A stretch of DNA of 64,000 nucleotides, from positions 5,881,001-5,945,000 of the forward strand of contig NZ_CP108569.1 in NCBI RefSeq assembly GCF_036010505.1. The letters are read 5' to 3'. A program made the position numbers and the translations under genes. The stretch's first letter is position 1; each line of letters opens with the position of its first letter. Under the pieces are notes generated by a model. The model was not told where the DNA came from. It saw only the letters and a program-made list of their open reading frames with translations, and did no database searches. The stretch comes from Streptomyces sp. NBC_01197 (GTDB lineage: Bacteria; Actinomycetota; Actinomycetes; Streptomycetales; Streptomycetaceae). Shown in pieces: positions 41,175 to 50,183 of the stretch.

Positions 41175-41552
41175 ATGACTTCATTCGTACGCCATGTGAC
41201 GGTCGACTGCGCCAACGCCTACGAGCTCGGCAGTTTCTGGGCCAAGGTCCTCGACATCCCGCTCGCCGACGATGACAAGCCGGGCGACCCCGAGGCGCTG
41301 ATCCAGGCCACCGGTTTCGGCCTGCTCTTCATCCAGGTGCCCGAGCCCAAACAGCTCAAGAACCGCCTGCATCTGGACCTCCAGCCGACGGACCGCACCC
41401 GGGAGGAGGAAGTCGAGCGGCTGCTGACGCTAGGCGCCACGCTCGTCGAGGACCACCGCAGGCCCGACGGCCGGGGGTGGGCGACGCTGGCCGACATCGA
41501 GGGCAATGAGTTCTGTGTCGAGCGGAGCACCGCCGAGCGCTCCAGGGGCTGA
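41175..41552 (+). CDS. VOC (glyoxalase-like) family protein
   Basis: 125 residues from ATG 41175. The vicinal-oxygen-chelate fold is indicated by RHVTVDCANAYELGSFWAKVLDIPL, a middle NRLHLDLQP strand with the His-type ligand position, and the final DIEGNEFCVE. This matches Glyoxalase_6-like proteins of Streptomyces with unknown substrate. A second VOC gene lies 61 bases downstream on the other strand, and the two are convergent. Confidence 0.85.
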   Translation: MTSFVRHVTVDCANAYELGSFWAKVLDIPLADDDKPGDPEALIQATGFGLLFIQVPEPKQLKNRLHLDLQPTDRTREEEVERLLTLGATLVEDHRRPDGRGWATLADIEGNEFCVERSTAERSRG

Positions 41553-41591
41553 CCGGCCACGCTCCCGCCGGCAGTGGCCCGCCCCGCCTTC

Positions 41592-41631
41592 GGTCAGTGG
41601 CGGACCAGGCAGGTCAGTGGCGGACCAGGCA
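41592..41631. repeat. Perfect 20-base tandem duplication at a gene end
   Basis: The unit GGTCAGTGGCGGACCAGGCA occurs at 41592-41611 and again at 41612-41631. The right-hand copy contains the stop codon and last codons of the minus-strand VOC gene (CLVRH then stop), so the duplication repeats the end of the gene just beyond itself without changing the protein. Confidence 0.9.
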
Positions 41632-41985
41632 GAAGGGGTGCCCCGCGGGGTCCGCGTAGATACGCCAGTCCGGCGCGCTGTCGTCGAGCAGATGGGCGCC
41701 CGCGTCGAGAACTTCGACCTCCGCCCGGTCGAGGTCGGGCACGCCGAAGTCCAGATGGAACTGCTGGGGCCGGGTCGGGTCGGGCCACGCCGGTGCGCGG
41801 TGGTTCTCGGCGCGCTGGAAGGCCAGTACCAGTCCGGACGCGGTGTGCAGCGTGGACCAGTCGGAGCTGAGCGCCCAGCGGGGGTCGGGCCGGTCGACGC
41901 TGCCGCCGAGGACCGACCGGTAGAACGCGGCCAGGTCTGCGGGCTCGGGGCAGTCCAGCACTATGCACTGCAATTCGGCGATCAT
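41614..41985 (-). CDS. VOC (glyoxalase-like) family protein
   Basis: 123 residues. The first half LQCIVLDCPEPADLAAFYRSVLG is the standard VOC beta-alpha start; FHLDFGVPDLDRAEVEVLDAG and YADPAGHPFCLVRH are the second module, with Pro-Gly-His-Pro-Phe-Cys typical of the Glyoxalase_6-like subgroup. Substrate unknown. The end of the gene lies in a 20-base tandem duplication that leaves an extra copy of its last codons after the stop. Confidence 0.87.
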   Translation of the reverse strand: MIAELQCIVLDCPEPADLAAFYRSVLGGSVDRPDPRWALSSDWSTLHTASGLVLAFQRAENHRAPAWPDPTRPQQFHLDFGVPDLDRAEVEVLDAGAHLLDDSAPDWRIYADPAGHPFCLVRH

Positions 41986-42290
41986 GCCCGGAATCCTAGG
42001 CTGCGGGCTGCGGCGCCCCGTACGGGGAGGGGGCGTCCCGGACGCCGCGGGCGCGGGTGAACGTCAATCGAACAGTGCGGGGACTCTCTCACCCTTCCGG
42101 TTCGTCCTGCGGGGAGCTTCCCGGCTTCCGCCGCCTTCCGGGGCGGTCCGGTGTGCCGGGGCAACTCCTCTTTGCGTCCAGGCGAGTTGACCGGCTGCCG
42201 GGTCGCGTTCGGGGCGGAACCACCGGTCGGAGGCGTGCGCGGAGATCATCCGGGTCCCGCTGGGTCCAGACATCCGGGCGACAAGCGTGC

Positions 42291-42460
42291 TAGGCTGACG
42301 TTGTTGCAGTTTTGGTACCCATGAACTTTATGTGCGCCTGACGGGAATGCTCCGACAGGCGCTTTATTGTTTTCCGGCTTTCTCCGGATGGGGTTCAATG
42401 CGGCGACGCGGAATTCGTAAAGTGCGAATTTCCGGCACTGCACCTGTTGAGGAGAATGTT
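42291..42460 (+). promoter_or_regulatory. Cold-shock gene leader with short uORF and terminator-like hairpin
   Basis: A TAGGCT at 42291-42296 could be a -10 box, giving a leader of about 155 bases that is less GC-rich than the surroundings. It holds a six-codon ORF, ATG 42321 to TGA 42339-42341 (MNFMCA). Its end overlaps a hairpin with arms GCGCCTG (42334-42340) and CAGGCGC (42356-42362), and the hairpin is followed by TTTATTGTTTT. Two smaller hairpins come next. The ribosome site AGGAG is at 42450-42454. This looks like attenuation or temperature sensing. The stretch 41986-42290 upstream holds no gene I can support. Confidence 0.55.
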
Positions 42461-42664
42461 ATGGCCACCGGTACCGTGAAGTGGTTCAACTCGGAAAAGG
42501 GCTTCGGCTTCATCGAGCAGGACGGCGGCGGCGCCGACGTCTTCGCCCACTACTCGAACATCGCCACCCAGGGCTTCCGTGAGCTCCAGGAGGGCCAGAA
42601 GGTCTCCTTCGACGTCACGCAGGGCCAGAAGGGCCCGCAGGCGGAGAACATCGTTCCGGCCTAA
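42461..42664 (+). CDS. Cold-shock protein (CspA family)
   Basis: 67 residues. A single OB-fold cold-shock domain binds single-stranded RNA and DNA. RNP1 (KGFGFIEQ) and RNP2 (VFAHYS) are present, and the protein starts [20 protein letters not shown] as usual for Streptomyces. A strong ribosome site AGGAG lies 6 bases before ATG 42461. The long structured leader is typical of regulated csp genes. A DEAD-box helicase gene lies immediately downstream past a hairpin; the two often work together on RNA structure. Confidence 0.95.
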   Translation: MATGTVKWFNSEKGFGFIEQDGGGADVFAHYSNIATQGFRELQEGQKVSFDVTQGQKGPQAENIVPA

Positions 42665-42690
42665 TTGTCGGACGCGTACCTCGCTGACCG

Positions 42691-42718
42691 GGGCCCGCAC
42701 CTCCAAGGTGCGGGTCCC
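42691..42718 (+). terminator. Hairpin between csp and the DEAD-box helicase gene
   Basis: Arms CCCGCACCT (42694-42702) and AGGTGCGGG (42706-42714) pair perfectly around CCA and are extended by GGG and CCC with one bulged T. It ends 42 bases before the helicase start, so it may terminate most csp transcripts and allow limited read-through. Confidence 0.65.
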
Positions 42719-42759
42719 GGTTTGTGCTGTCCTACATCCGGCAGGAAGGCTTGAACCGC

Positions 42760-44334
42760 ATGACCCGCTCCGCTGAACGCCCGGCACGCCCCGCACGCAC
42801 CAGTCCGCCGAGGGGCCGAGGCAAGGCCCCCGCAAAGTCTCCGGCCCGCAAGGCAGCTCCCAGGCCTGCCGAATTCACGCTGCCGGACACCATCACCCCC
42901 GCGCTGCCCGCCGTCGAGGCCTTCGCCGAGCTGGACATGCCCGCCGCACTCCTGAAGACCCTCGCGGCGCAGGGTGTGACCGACCCCTTCCCGATCCAGG
43001 CAGCCACCCTGCCGAACTCCCTCGCGGGCCGCGATCTGCTCGGCCGCGGGCGGACCGGCTCCGGCAAGACCCTCGCTTTCGGGCTCGCGATGCTGGCCCG
43101 GGTCGCGGGCCGCCGCGCCGAGCCGAAGGCGCCGCTGGCCCTCGTGCTGGTGCCCACCCGCGAACTCGCCCAGCAGGTCACCGACGCGCTGACGCCGTAC
43201 GCCACCTCGGTCCAGCTGCGGCTGACCACCGTCGTCGGCGGGATGTCGATCTCCAGGCAGTCCGGCGCGCTGCGGCGCGGCGCCGAGGTGCTGGTCGCCA
43301 CCCCCGGGAGGCTCAAGGACCTCATCGAGCGCGGCGACTGCCGCCTCGACCAGGTCGGCATCACCGTGCTCGACGAGGCCGACCAGATGGCCGACATGGG
43401 GTTCATGCCGCAGGTCACCGCACTGCTCAAGCAGGTCGAGCCGGGCGGTCAGCGGATGCTGTTCTCGGCGACCCTGGACAAGAACATCGACCGGCTGGTC
43501 AAGATGTTCCTGACCGACCCGGTCGTCCACTCGGTTGACCCGTCGGCGGGCGCGGTGACCACGATGGACCACCACGTGCTCTACGTCGCCGACGAGACCG
43601 ACAAGAAGGCCGTCACCACGCGCATCGCGGCACGCGACGGCCGGGTGATCCTCTTCCTGGACACCAAGCGGTCCGTCGACCGGCTGGTGAAACGGCTGCT
43701 GGCCAGCGGTGTACGGGCCGGCGGTCTGCACGGCGGCCGCTCCCAGCCGCAGCGCAACCGCACCCTCGACCAGTTCAAGAACGGCCAGGTCACCGCATTG
43801 GTCGCGACCAACGTCGCGGCGCGCGGCATCCACATCGACGACCTCGACCTGGTCGTGAACGTGGACCCGCCCACCGACCACAAGGACTACGTCCACCGCG
43901 GCGGGCGCACCGCGCGGGCGGGCGAGTCGGGCAGCGTCGTCACGCTCGTGCTCCCGGAGCAGAAGCGCGAGATGACCCGGCTGATGTCGGACGCGGGCAT
44001 CACACCCAGGACCGCCCGGGTCAGGTCCAGCGACGAGGAACTCACCCGGATCACCGGGGCGCAGGAGCCCTCGGGTGTGGCGATCGTCATCGACGTACCG
44101 CAGCAGGCCACCGCCCCGCAGCGGCGCTCCAGGCCCAGCAGGCCCGCGACCGGGGCTGTCGCTCCGGCCGGGCAGGGCCGCGGTGGCCGCGGCCGCCGCG
44201 GTGGCCAGGGCCGTGGCGGCCAGGGCCAGAGCGGTGGCCAGGGCGGCGGTCAGGGCGGTCAGAGCCGTGGCGGCGCCGGCCGTGGCGGCGGCCAGGGCCG
44301 TGGTGGCCAGGGCGGCCGCAGGGCCGCCGCCTGA
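42760..44334 (+). CDS. DEAD-box RNA helicase
   Basis: 524 residues from ATG 42760, with AGGAAGG upstream. Helicase motifs in order: Q-motif FPIQAATLP, motif I GRTGSGKT, PTRELAQQ, ATPGRLKDLI, motif II LDEADQM, motif III FSATLD, motif IV RVILFLDTKR, VATNVAARGIHI, motif VI HRGGRTARAG. The N-terminus is basic and disordered, and the last 80 residues are a Gly/Arg/Gln-rich RGG-like tail that should bind RNA non-specifically. Location after a cold-shock gene fits an RNA-unwinding role at low temperature or in decay and ribosome assembly. Confidence 0.94.
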   Translation: MTRSAERPARPARTSPPRGRGKAPAKSPARKAAPRPAEFTLPDTITPALPAVEAFAELDMPAALLKTLAAQGVTDPFPIQAATLPNSLAGRDLLGRGRTGSGKTLAFGLAMLARVAGRRAEPKAPLALVLVPTRELAQQVTDALTPYATSVQLRLTTVVGGMSISRQSGALRRGAEVLVATPGRLKDLIERGDCRLDQVGITVLDEADQMADMGFMPQVTALLKQVEPGGQRMLFSATLDKNIDRLVKMFLTDPVVHSVDPSAGAVTTMDHHVLYVADETDKKAVTTRIAARDGRVILFLDTKRSVDRLVKRLLASGVRAGGLHGGRSQPQRNRTLDQFKNGQVTALVATNVAARGIHIDDLDLVVNVDPPTDHKDYVHRGGRTARAGESGSVVTLVLPEQKREMTRLMSDAGITPRTARVRSSDEELTRITGAQEPSGVAIVIDVPQQATAPQRRSRPSRPATGAVAPAGQGRGGRGRRGGQGRGGQGQSGGQGGGQGGQSRGGAGRGGGQGRGGQGGRRAAA

Positions 44335-44349
44335 CGGCAGCGTGAGAAC

Positions 44350-44381
44350 CGGGCCCCTTCCGCTCCGCGGAGCGGGCCCGG
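44350..44381. terminator. Bidirectional hairpin between convergent genes
   Basis: Outer arms CGGGCCC and GGGCCCG enclose an inner palindrome GCTCCGCGGAGC. The element lies between the helicase stop and the end of the convergent F420-type gene and can serve both. Confidence 0.6.
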
Positions 44382-44383
44382 CG

Positions 44384-44827
44384 TCAGTTCGGGGGATGCA
44401 GGTCGATACGGACCGTCAGCAGTTCCGTCCCCATCGCCCGGACGACCACGGCATTCAGCGCGCGCAGCGGATGCCCCCGGACGAGGGTGCGCTGCCGTGC
44501 GTACGGGTCGTCGCCGGGCAGCAGCTGGGCTGTCCCCGGCACCCAGACGAAGCGGCTCCCCGCACGGAGGCGGACCCGCACGTCCGGGCAGTCCCGGATG
44601 TTGCGGACATAACCGGCGTGCGTGCCGTGTTCCGCGACGATCCAGAACACCGGCCCCTCCCGCCCCTCGCCGACCGGGGTGGTGCGGATCTGCCCGGTGA
44701 CCCGCCCGCGCGTCTCCAGCAGCGCGTATCCGGGCGCCGCCCCGAGCCGCAGCAGCAGCCGGACCGGTGGGTTGACCAGATACCGCTGGAGCGGCCGGAC
44801 CAGTGCGTGCTTGGTCTCTACGCGCAT
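44384..44827 (-). CDS. Deazaflavin (F420)-dependent nitroreductase/quinone reductase-like protein
   Basis: 147 residues from ATG 44827, preceded by AGGAG. The Ddn-like split-barrel pattern is visible: PVRLLLRLGAAPGYALLETRGRVTGQIRTTPVG, then FWIVAEHGTHAGYVRNIRDCPDVRVRL and LVRGHPLRALNAVVVRAMG. Family members in mycobacteria and Streptomyces use reduced F420 to reduce quinones or activate nitro drugs. The substrate is unknown here. It stands alone and converges on the helicase gene. Confidence 0.82.
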   Translation of the reverse strand: MRVETKHALVRPLQRYLVNPPVRLLLRLGAAPGYALLETRGRVTGQIRTTPVGEGREGPVFWIVAEHGTHAGYVRNIRDCPDVRVRLRAGSRFVWVPGTAQLLPGDDPYARQRTLVRGHPLRALNAVVVRAMGTELLTVRIDLHPPN

Positions 44828-44898
44828 GAAGGTGGCTCCTCTGGTGTCACGAACCGGATGCCGGGCCCCGCGAGCCCGGCCGACCCAACCGAAAGACC

Positions 44899-46705
<1,807 letters not shown>

Positions 46706-46730
46706 CGCCGCGACGGGCGCCCGGCACACC

Positions 46731-46802
46731 AGCCAGGCAGAAGAGAGCCAGGCAGAAGAGAGCCAGGCAACGGAGAGCCGGGTGAAGAGAGCCGGGTAAA
46801 AG
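46731..46802. repeat. Degenerate 13-15 base tandem repeat
   Basis: Five units of 13-15 bases: two identical AGCCAGGCAGAAGAG (46731-46745 and 46746-46760), then AGCCAGGCAACGGAG and two shorter variants starting AGCCGGGT. They lie in the gap after the trypsin gene, in no recognised frame. Confidence 0.75.
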
Positions 46803-46839
46803 AACGGCCAAACCGGTCGGAGGAGTGGACGGGAGGCCA

Positions 46840-46892
46840 GGACAAAGCGCCGGATATCGCTTTAGTCCAAGACCTGTCCCTCCTTTGTCCAT
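46840..46892. promoter_or_regulatory. Cluster of GGACAAAG-type elements upstream of the GH101 gene
   Basis: GGACAAAG at 46840-46847, an inverted CTTTAGTCC about 46859-46868 with one extra base, and an inverted CTTTGTCC at 46883-46890, the last followed by AT. The first two can pair with one bulged base. The ten-base core ATGGACAAAG recurs at 51967-51976 between the GH35 and AraC genes, which suggests binding by the AraC-type regulator. This is inference. Confidence 0.4.
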
Positions 46893-46957
46893 AGGCTCAC
46901 ACGCCCTGCCCCTCCATCGTGACGTGCACGGATGATCGTCGCGATGGAGGAGCGAGC

Positions 46958-49900
46958 GTGCACGAAGAAGACCGAGGGCCCAGCCGCAGGACCGTGGTGG
47001 CCGCCACCGCGCTGGCCGGTGTCGGTGCGGCATTCGCCACCCCGTCCGCCTTCGCGGCGGACGCGGGGGCCACGGGCTCGGGGACCGCGGGCGGGGCCGA
47101 GGCCGTCCTGCGTTCCGAAGCCCTCGACGTACGCGTCGACCGCGGCTTCCCGCGCATCGTGTCGTACACCGACCGCCGGACGGGCGCGCTGCTGCACGGA
47201 CAGGAGGACCCCGTCACCTCGGTGCTCATCGACGGGGCCCCGCACACCCCGAAGGTGACGTCCGGGCCCGGCCGGGACCGGATCGCGTACACCCTCGCCT
47301 TCGACGGCGGGACCGAGATCGGCGTCGAGATCCGGGTCCACGGATGGCGGACCGACTGGCGGGTCACCCGTATCGCGGACACCGCGGCGCTGCGTGTCGG
47401 GACGCTGGAGATCCCCGCCCTGGCCTTCCTCTCCGTACGCAGCGACCAGCCCGGCGCCACCCTGCTGGCCGCCAAGCTCGACCTGGACAAGGCCAAGAGC
47501 GGCGACACCCTGGTGAAGGTCGCACCGGACAGCGCGGCGGACGCGGCGCCCGTCGGCTGCGCGTACGCAGTGGTGGCGCACGACGGGCTCGGCGGCGCCG
47601 TCGAGACCAACACGGTCTACGACAAGCCGGCCGACACCCCGGGCGCCACCTGGGAGAACGGCCGGATGTGGCGGCAGACCGTCAAGAGGGACGGCTACGT
47701 CAAGGCGCAGCTGGCGTGCGGCCAGTGGACCCACCGCGCGGACTCCTCGCCGGTGGACGCCACCGAGCCGCTGCCGTACGCGACCGTCATCCTCACCCGG
47801 GACCGCAACGGCGACGGCGTGGTCGACTGGCAGGACGCGGCGATCGCCTTCCGCGACATCATGGTGACCCCGCTCGGCGCGGACGACACCCATCTTCGGG
47901 TCGTCCCGCACATCCCGTTCAACTTCGCCTCGCAGGCCACCAACCCGTTCCTCGCGACGCTCGACAACGTCAAGCGGATCTCGCTCGCCACGGACGGGCT
48001 GCGCCAGTACACGCTGCTCAAGGGGTACCAGTCGGAGGGCCACGACTCCGCGCACCCCGACTACGCGGGCAACTACAACGAGCGGGCCGGCGGCCTCGCC
48101 GACCTGAACACCCTCGTCAAGGAGGGCAGCAAGTGGAACAGCGACTTCAGCGTGCACGTCAACGCCACCGAGTCGTACCCCGTCGCCCACGCCTTCTCCG
48201 AGAAGCTCGTCGACAAGACCGACAAGCAGTGGGACTGGCTCGACCAGTCCTACCGCATCGACTCCCGGCGTGACCTGGTGTCCGGCGACATCATCAAGCG
48301 GCTGCAGGACCTGCGCGACGACACCCACCCGGCGCTCAACGCCATCTACTTCGATGTCTTCCGGGAGTCCGGCTGGAACGGCGACCGGCTCCAGCGCGCC
48401 CTGCGCGAGCAGGGCTGGACGGTCAGCAGCGAGTGGGGCCACGGCCTGGAGCGCTCCTCGGTCTGGTCGCACTGGGCGAACGAGACCGACTACGGCGGCG
48501 ACACCTCGCGCGGCATCAACTCCCAGCTGATCCGCTTCATCCGCAACCACCAGAAGGACGTCTTCTCCAACAAGTGGCCCACGCTGCTGGGCGCCGGCCG
48601 GATGGGCAACTTCGAGGGCTGGGTCAACAAGACGGACTGGAACGCCTTCTACGACATCATCTGGACCGAGGCGCTGCCGGCGAAGTACCTCCAGGCCTAC
48701 CCGGTCAAGCGGTGGACCGAGCACGAGATCACCTTCTTCGGCCCCACCGGGACCGTCGTCGGCGACGCGGACGGCAACCGCCGCATCACCACCGACGGAC
48801 GCGTCGTCTACACCGGCGGCAGCTATCTGCTGCCCTGGGAGCCCCGCAGGGCGACCGACCCGGAGAAGCTCTACCACTACAACCCGAAGGGCGGCAGCAC
48901 CACCTGGCAGCTGCCGCGCGGCTGGTCGGGCTCCTCGCGCGTCGCGCTCTACCGGCTCACCGACCAGGGCCGGGTGCACGCCGGTGACCTGGCGGTCCGC
49001 TCGGGCAAGGTCACCGTGGAGGCCACCGCGGGACAGCCCTATGTGCTGTACCGCTCAAGGGTGAAAGCCCCGGCCGAACCCCAGTGGGGGCAGGGCACCC
49101 CGGTGTACGACCCGGGCTTCAACTCCGGTTCCCTGAAAGGATGGCAGACGCAGGGGCCCGCGTCCGTCGTACTCAGCTCCATCGGCGACTACGAGCTGGT
49201 GATCGGCGCCGGAGCGGCCACCACCGTCGGTCAGCGCCTGGGCCGGCTGCCCGCAGGCACCTACGTAGCCTCGGTGCAGGTCGAGGTCGGCAAGAAGGCG
49301 GGGGAGCGGCGCAGGGCCGCCCTGGAGATCCGTACCGCCGACGGCGTGACCGCGGCCAACTGGACCGACACGTCGTGCGCGGGCAACTACGTCGCGGCCG
49401 ACCGCAAGCACGACTCCCGTTTCCAGCGGATGTTCACGTACTTCACCGTGCCGGAGAGCGGCGGCCGGGTCGACCTCACGCTGCGGGTCGCGGCGGGCGA
49501 TGCGCAGGTGCGGTTCGACAACCTGCGGATCGCCGGGGCCAAGCCCACCCGGAAGGCGGGCGCGCTGGCCTTCGAGGACTTCGAGAACGTCCCGCAGGGC
49601 TGGGGCGCCTTCGTCAAGGGCGACGCCGGCGGCTCGACCGACCCCCGGACCCACATCGGGCAGCGGCACGCGCCGTTCACCCAGCGGGGCTGGAACGGCA
49701 AGGTCATCGACGACGTCATCGACGGCGGCCAGTCGCTCAAGTCGCGCGGCGAGAACGACGGCCTGGTCTACCGGACCGTCCAGCACACCGTCCGTTTCGA
49801 GCCGTCCAAGCGGTACCGGGTCGCCTTCCGGTACGAGAACGACACAGCCGGCCAGTACGCCTGGATCACCGGCGTCGACGAGCCCGCGGCGCGTGAGCTG

Positions 49901-50056
49901 GACCGCAGGGTGCTGCCCGTCGCGACCGAACCGACGGAGCTGAGCTACGAGTTCACGGCGCCGGCCGGTGGCGACGCCTGGGTGGGGCTGCGCAAGGTCG
50001 GCGACGACGGGGTAGCCGAGTTCGCGCTCGACGCCTTCGAGGTCCGCGAGGTGTAG
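46958..50056 (+). CDS. Endo-alpha-N-acetylgalactosaminidase-like glycosidase (GH101), Tat-exported
   Basis: 1032 residues from GTG 46958, with GGAGG upstream. A twin-arginine signal SRRTVVAATALAGVG is followed by a secreted multidomain enzyme. An N-terminal beta-sandwich precedes a catalytic barrel, in which AIYFDVFRESGW gives candidate nucleophile Asp466 and VSSEWGHGLE candidate acid/base Glu492, as in GH101. Two C-terminal carbohydrate-binding-like modules follow (about residues 700-860 and 875-1032). GH101 enzymes release Gal-beta-1,3-GalNAc from Ser/Thr of mucin-type glycoproteins. The GH35 gene downstream could split that disaccharide. Confidence 0.85.
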   Translation: MHEEDRGPSRRTVVAATALAGVGAAFATPSAFAADAGATGSGTAGGAEAVLRSEALDVRVDRGFPRIVSYTDRRTGALLHGQEDPVTSVLIDGAPHTPKVTSGPGRDRIAYTLAFDGGTEIGVEIRVHGWRTDWRVTRIADTAALRVGTLEIPALAFLSVRSDQPGATLLAAKLDLDKAKSGDTLVKVAPDSAADAAPVGCAYAVVAHDGLGGAVETNTVYDKPADTPGATWENGRMWRQTVKRDGYVKAQLACGQWTHRADSSPVDATEPLPYATVILTRDRNGDGVVDWQDAAIAFRDIMVTPLGADDTHLRVVPHIPFNFASQATNPFLATLDNVKRISLATDGLRQYTLLKGYQSEGHDSAHPDYAGNYNERAGGLADLNTLVKEGSKWNSDFSVHVNATESYPVAHAFSEKLVDKTDKQWDWLDQSYRIDSRRDLVSGDIIKRLQDLRDDTHPALNAIYFDVFRESGWNGDRLQRALREQGWTVSSEWGHGLERSSVWSHWANETDYGGDTSRGINSQLIRFIRNHQKDVFSNKWPTLLGAGRMGNFEGWVNKTDWNAFYDIIWTEALPAKYLQAYPVKRWTEHEITFFGPTGTVVGDADGNRRITTDGRVVYTGGSYLLPWEPRRATDPEKLYHYNPKGGSTTWQLPRGWSGSSRVALYRLTDQGRVHAGDLAVRSGKVTVEATAGQPYVLYRSRVKAPAEPQWGQGTPVYDPGFNSGSLKGWQTQGPASVVLSSIGDYELVIGAGAATTVGQRLGRLPAGTYVASVQVEVGKKAGERRRAALEIRTADGVTAANWTDTSCAGNYVAADRKHDSRFQRMFTYFTVPESGGRVDLTLRVAAGDAQVRFDNLRIAGAKPTRKAGALAFEDFENVPQGWGAFVKGDAGGSTDPRTHIGQRHAPFTQRGWNGKVIDDVIDGGQSLKSRGENDGLVYRTVQHTVRFEPSKRYRVAFRYENDTAGQYAWITGVDEPAARELDRRVLPVATEPTELSYEFTAPAGGDAWVGLRKVGDDGVAEFALDAFEVREV

Positions 50057-50115
50057 CGGAGCGCCGTGAGGTGTTGCGGAGGCCCGTCAGATGTGGCGGA
50101 GCGGACGCGCCCGAC

Positions 50116-50157
50116 GGCAGCGGGGCCGGTCCTCAGCCGAGGACCGGCCCCGCTGCC
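50116..50157. terminator. Strong bidirectional terminator between GH101 and GH35 genes
   Basis: Perfect 19-base arms, GGCAGCGGGGCCGGTCCTC (50116-50134) and its reverse complement at 50139-50157, with loop AGCC. It separates the two convergent glycosidase genes. Confidence 0.85.
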
Positions 50158-50183
50158 TTATCGGCCCGGCGCGCGCAGGAGGC

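Noticed and set aside
42064..42273. 69-codon minus-strand frame upstream of the csp leader
   Set aside because: It ends with a protein-like KGERVPALFD, but there is no ribosome site and no recognisable family; kept only as a possibility.
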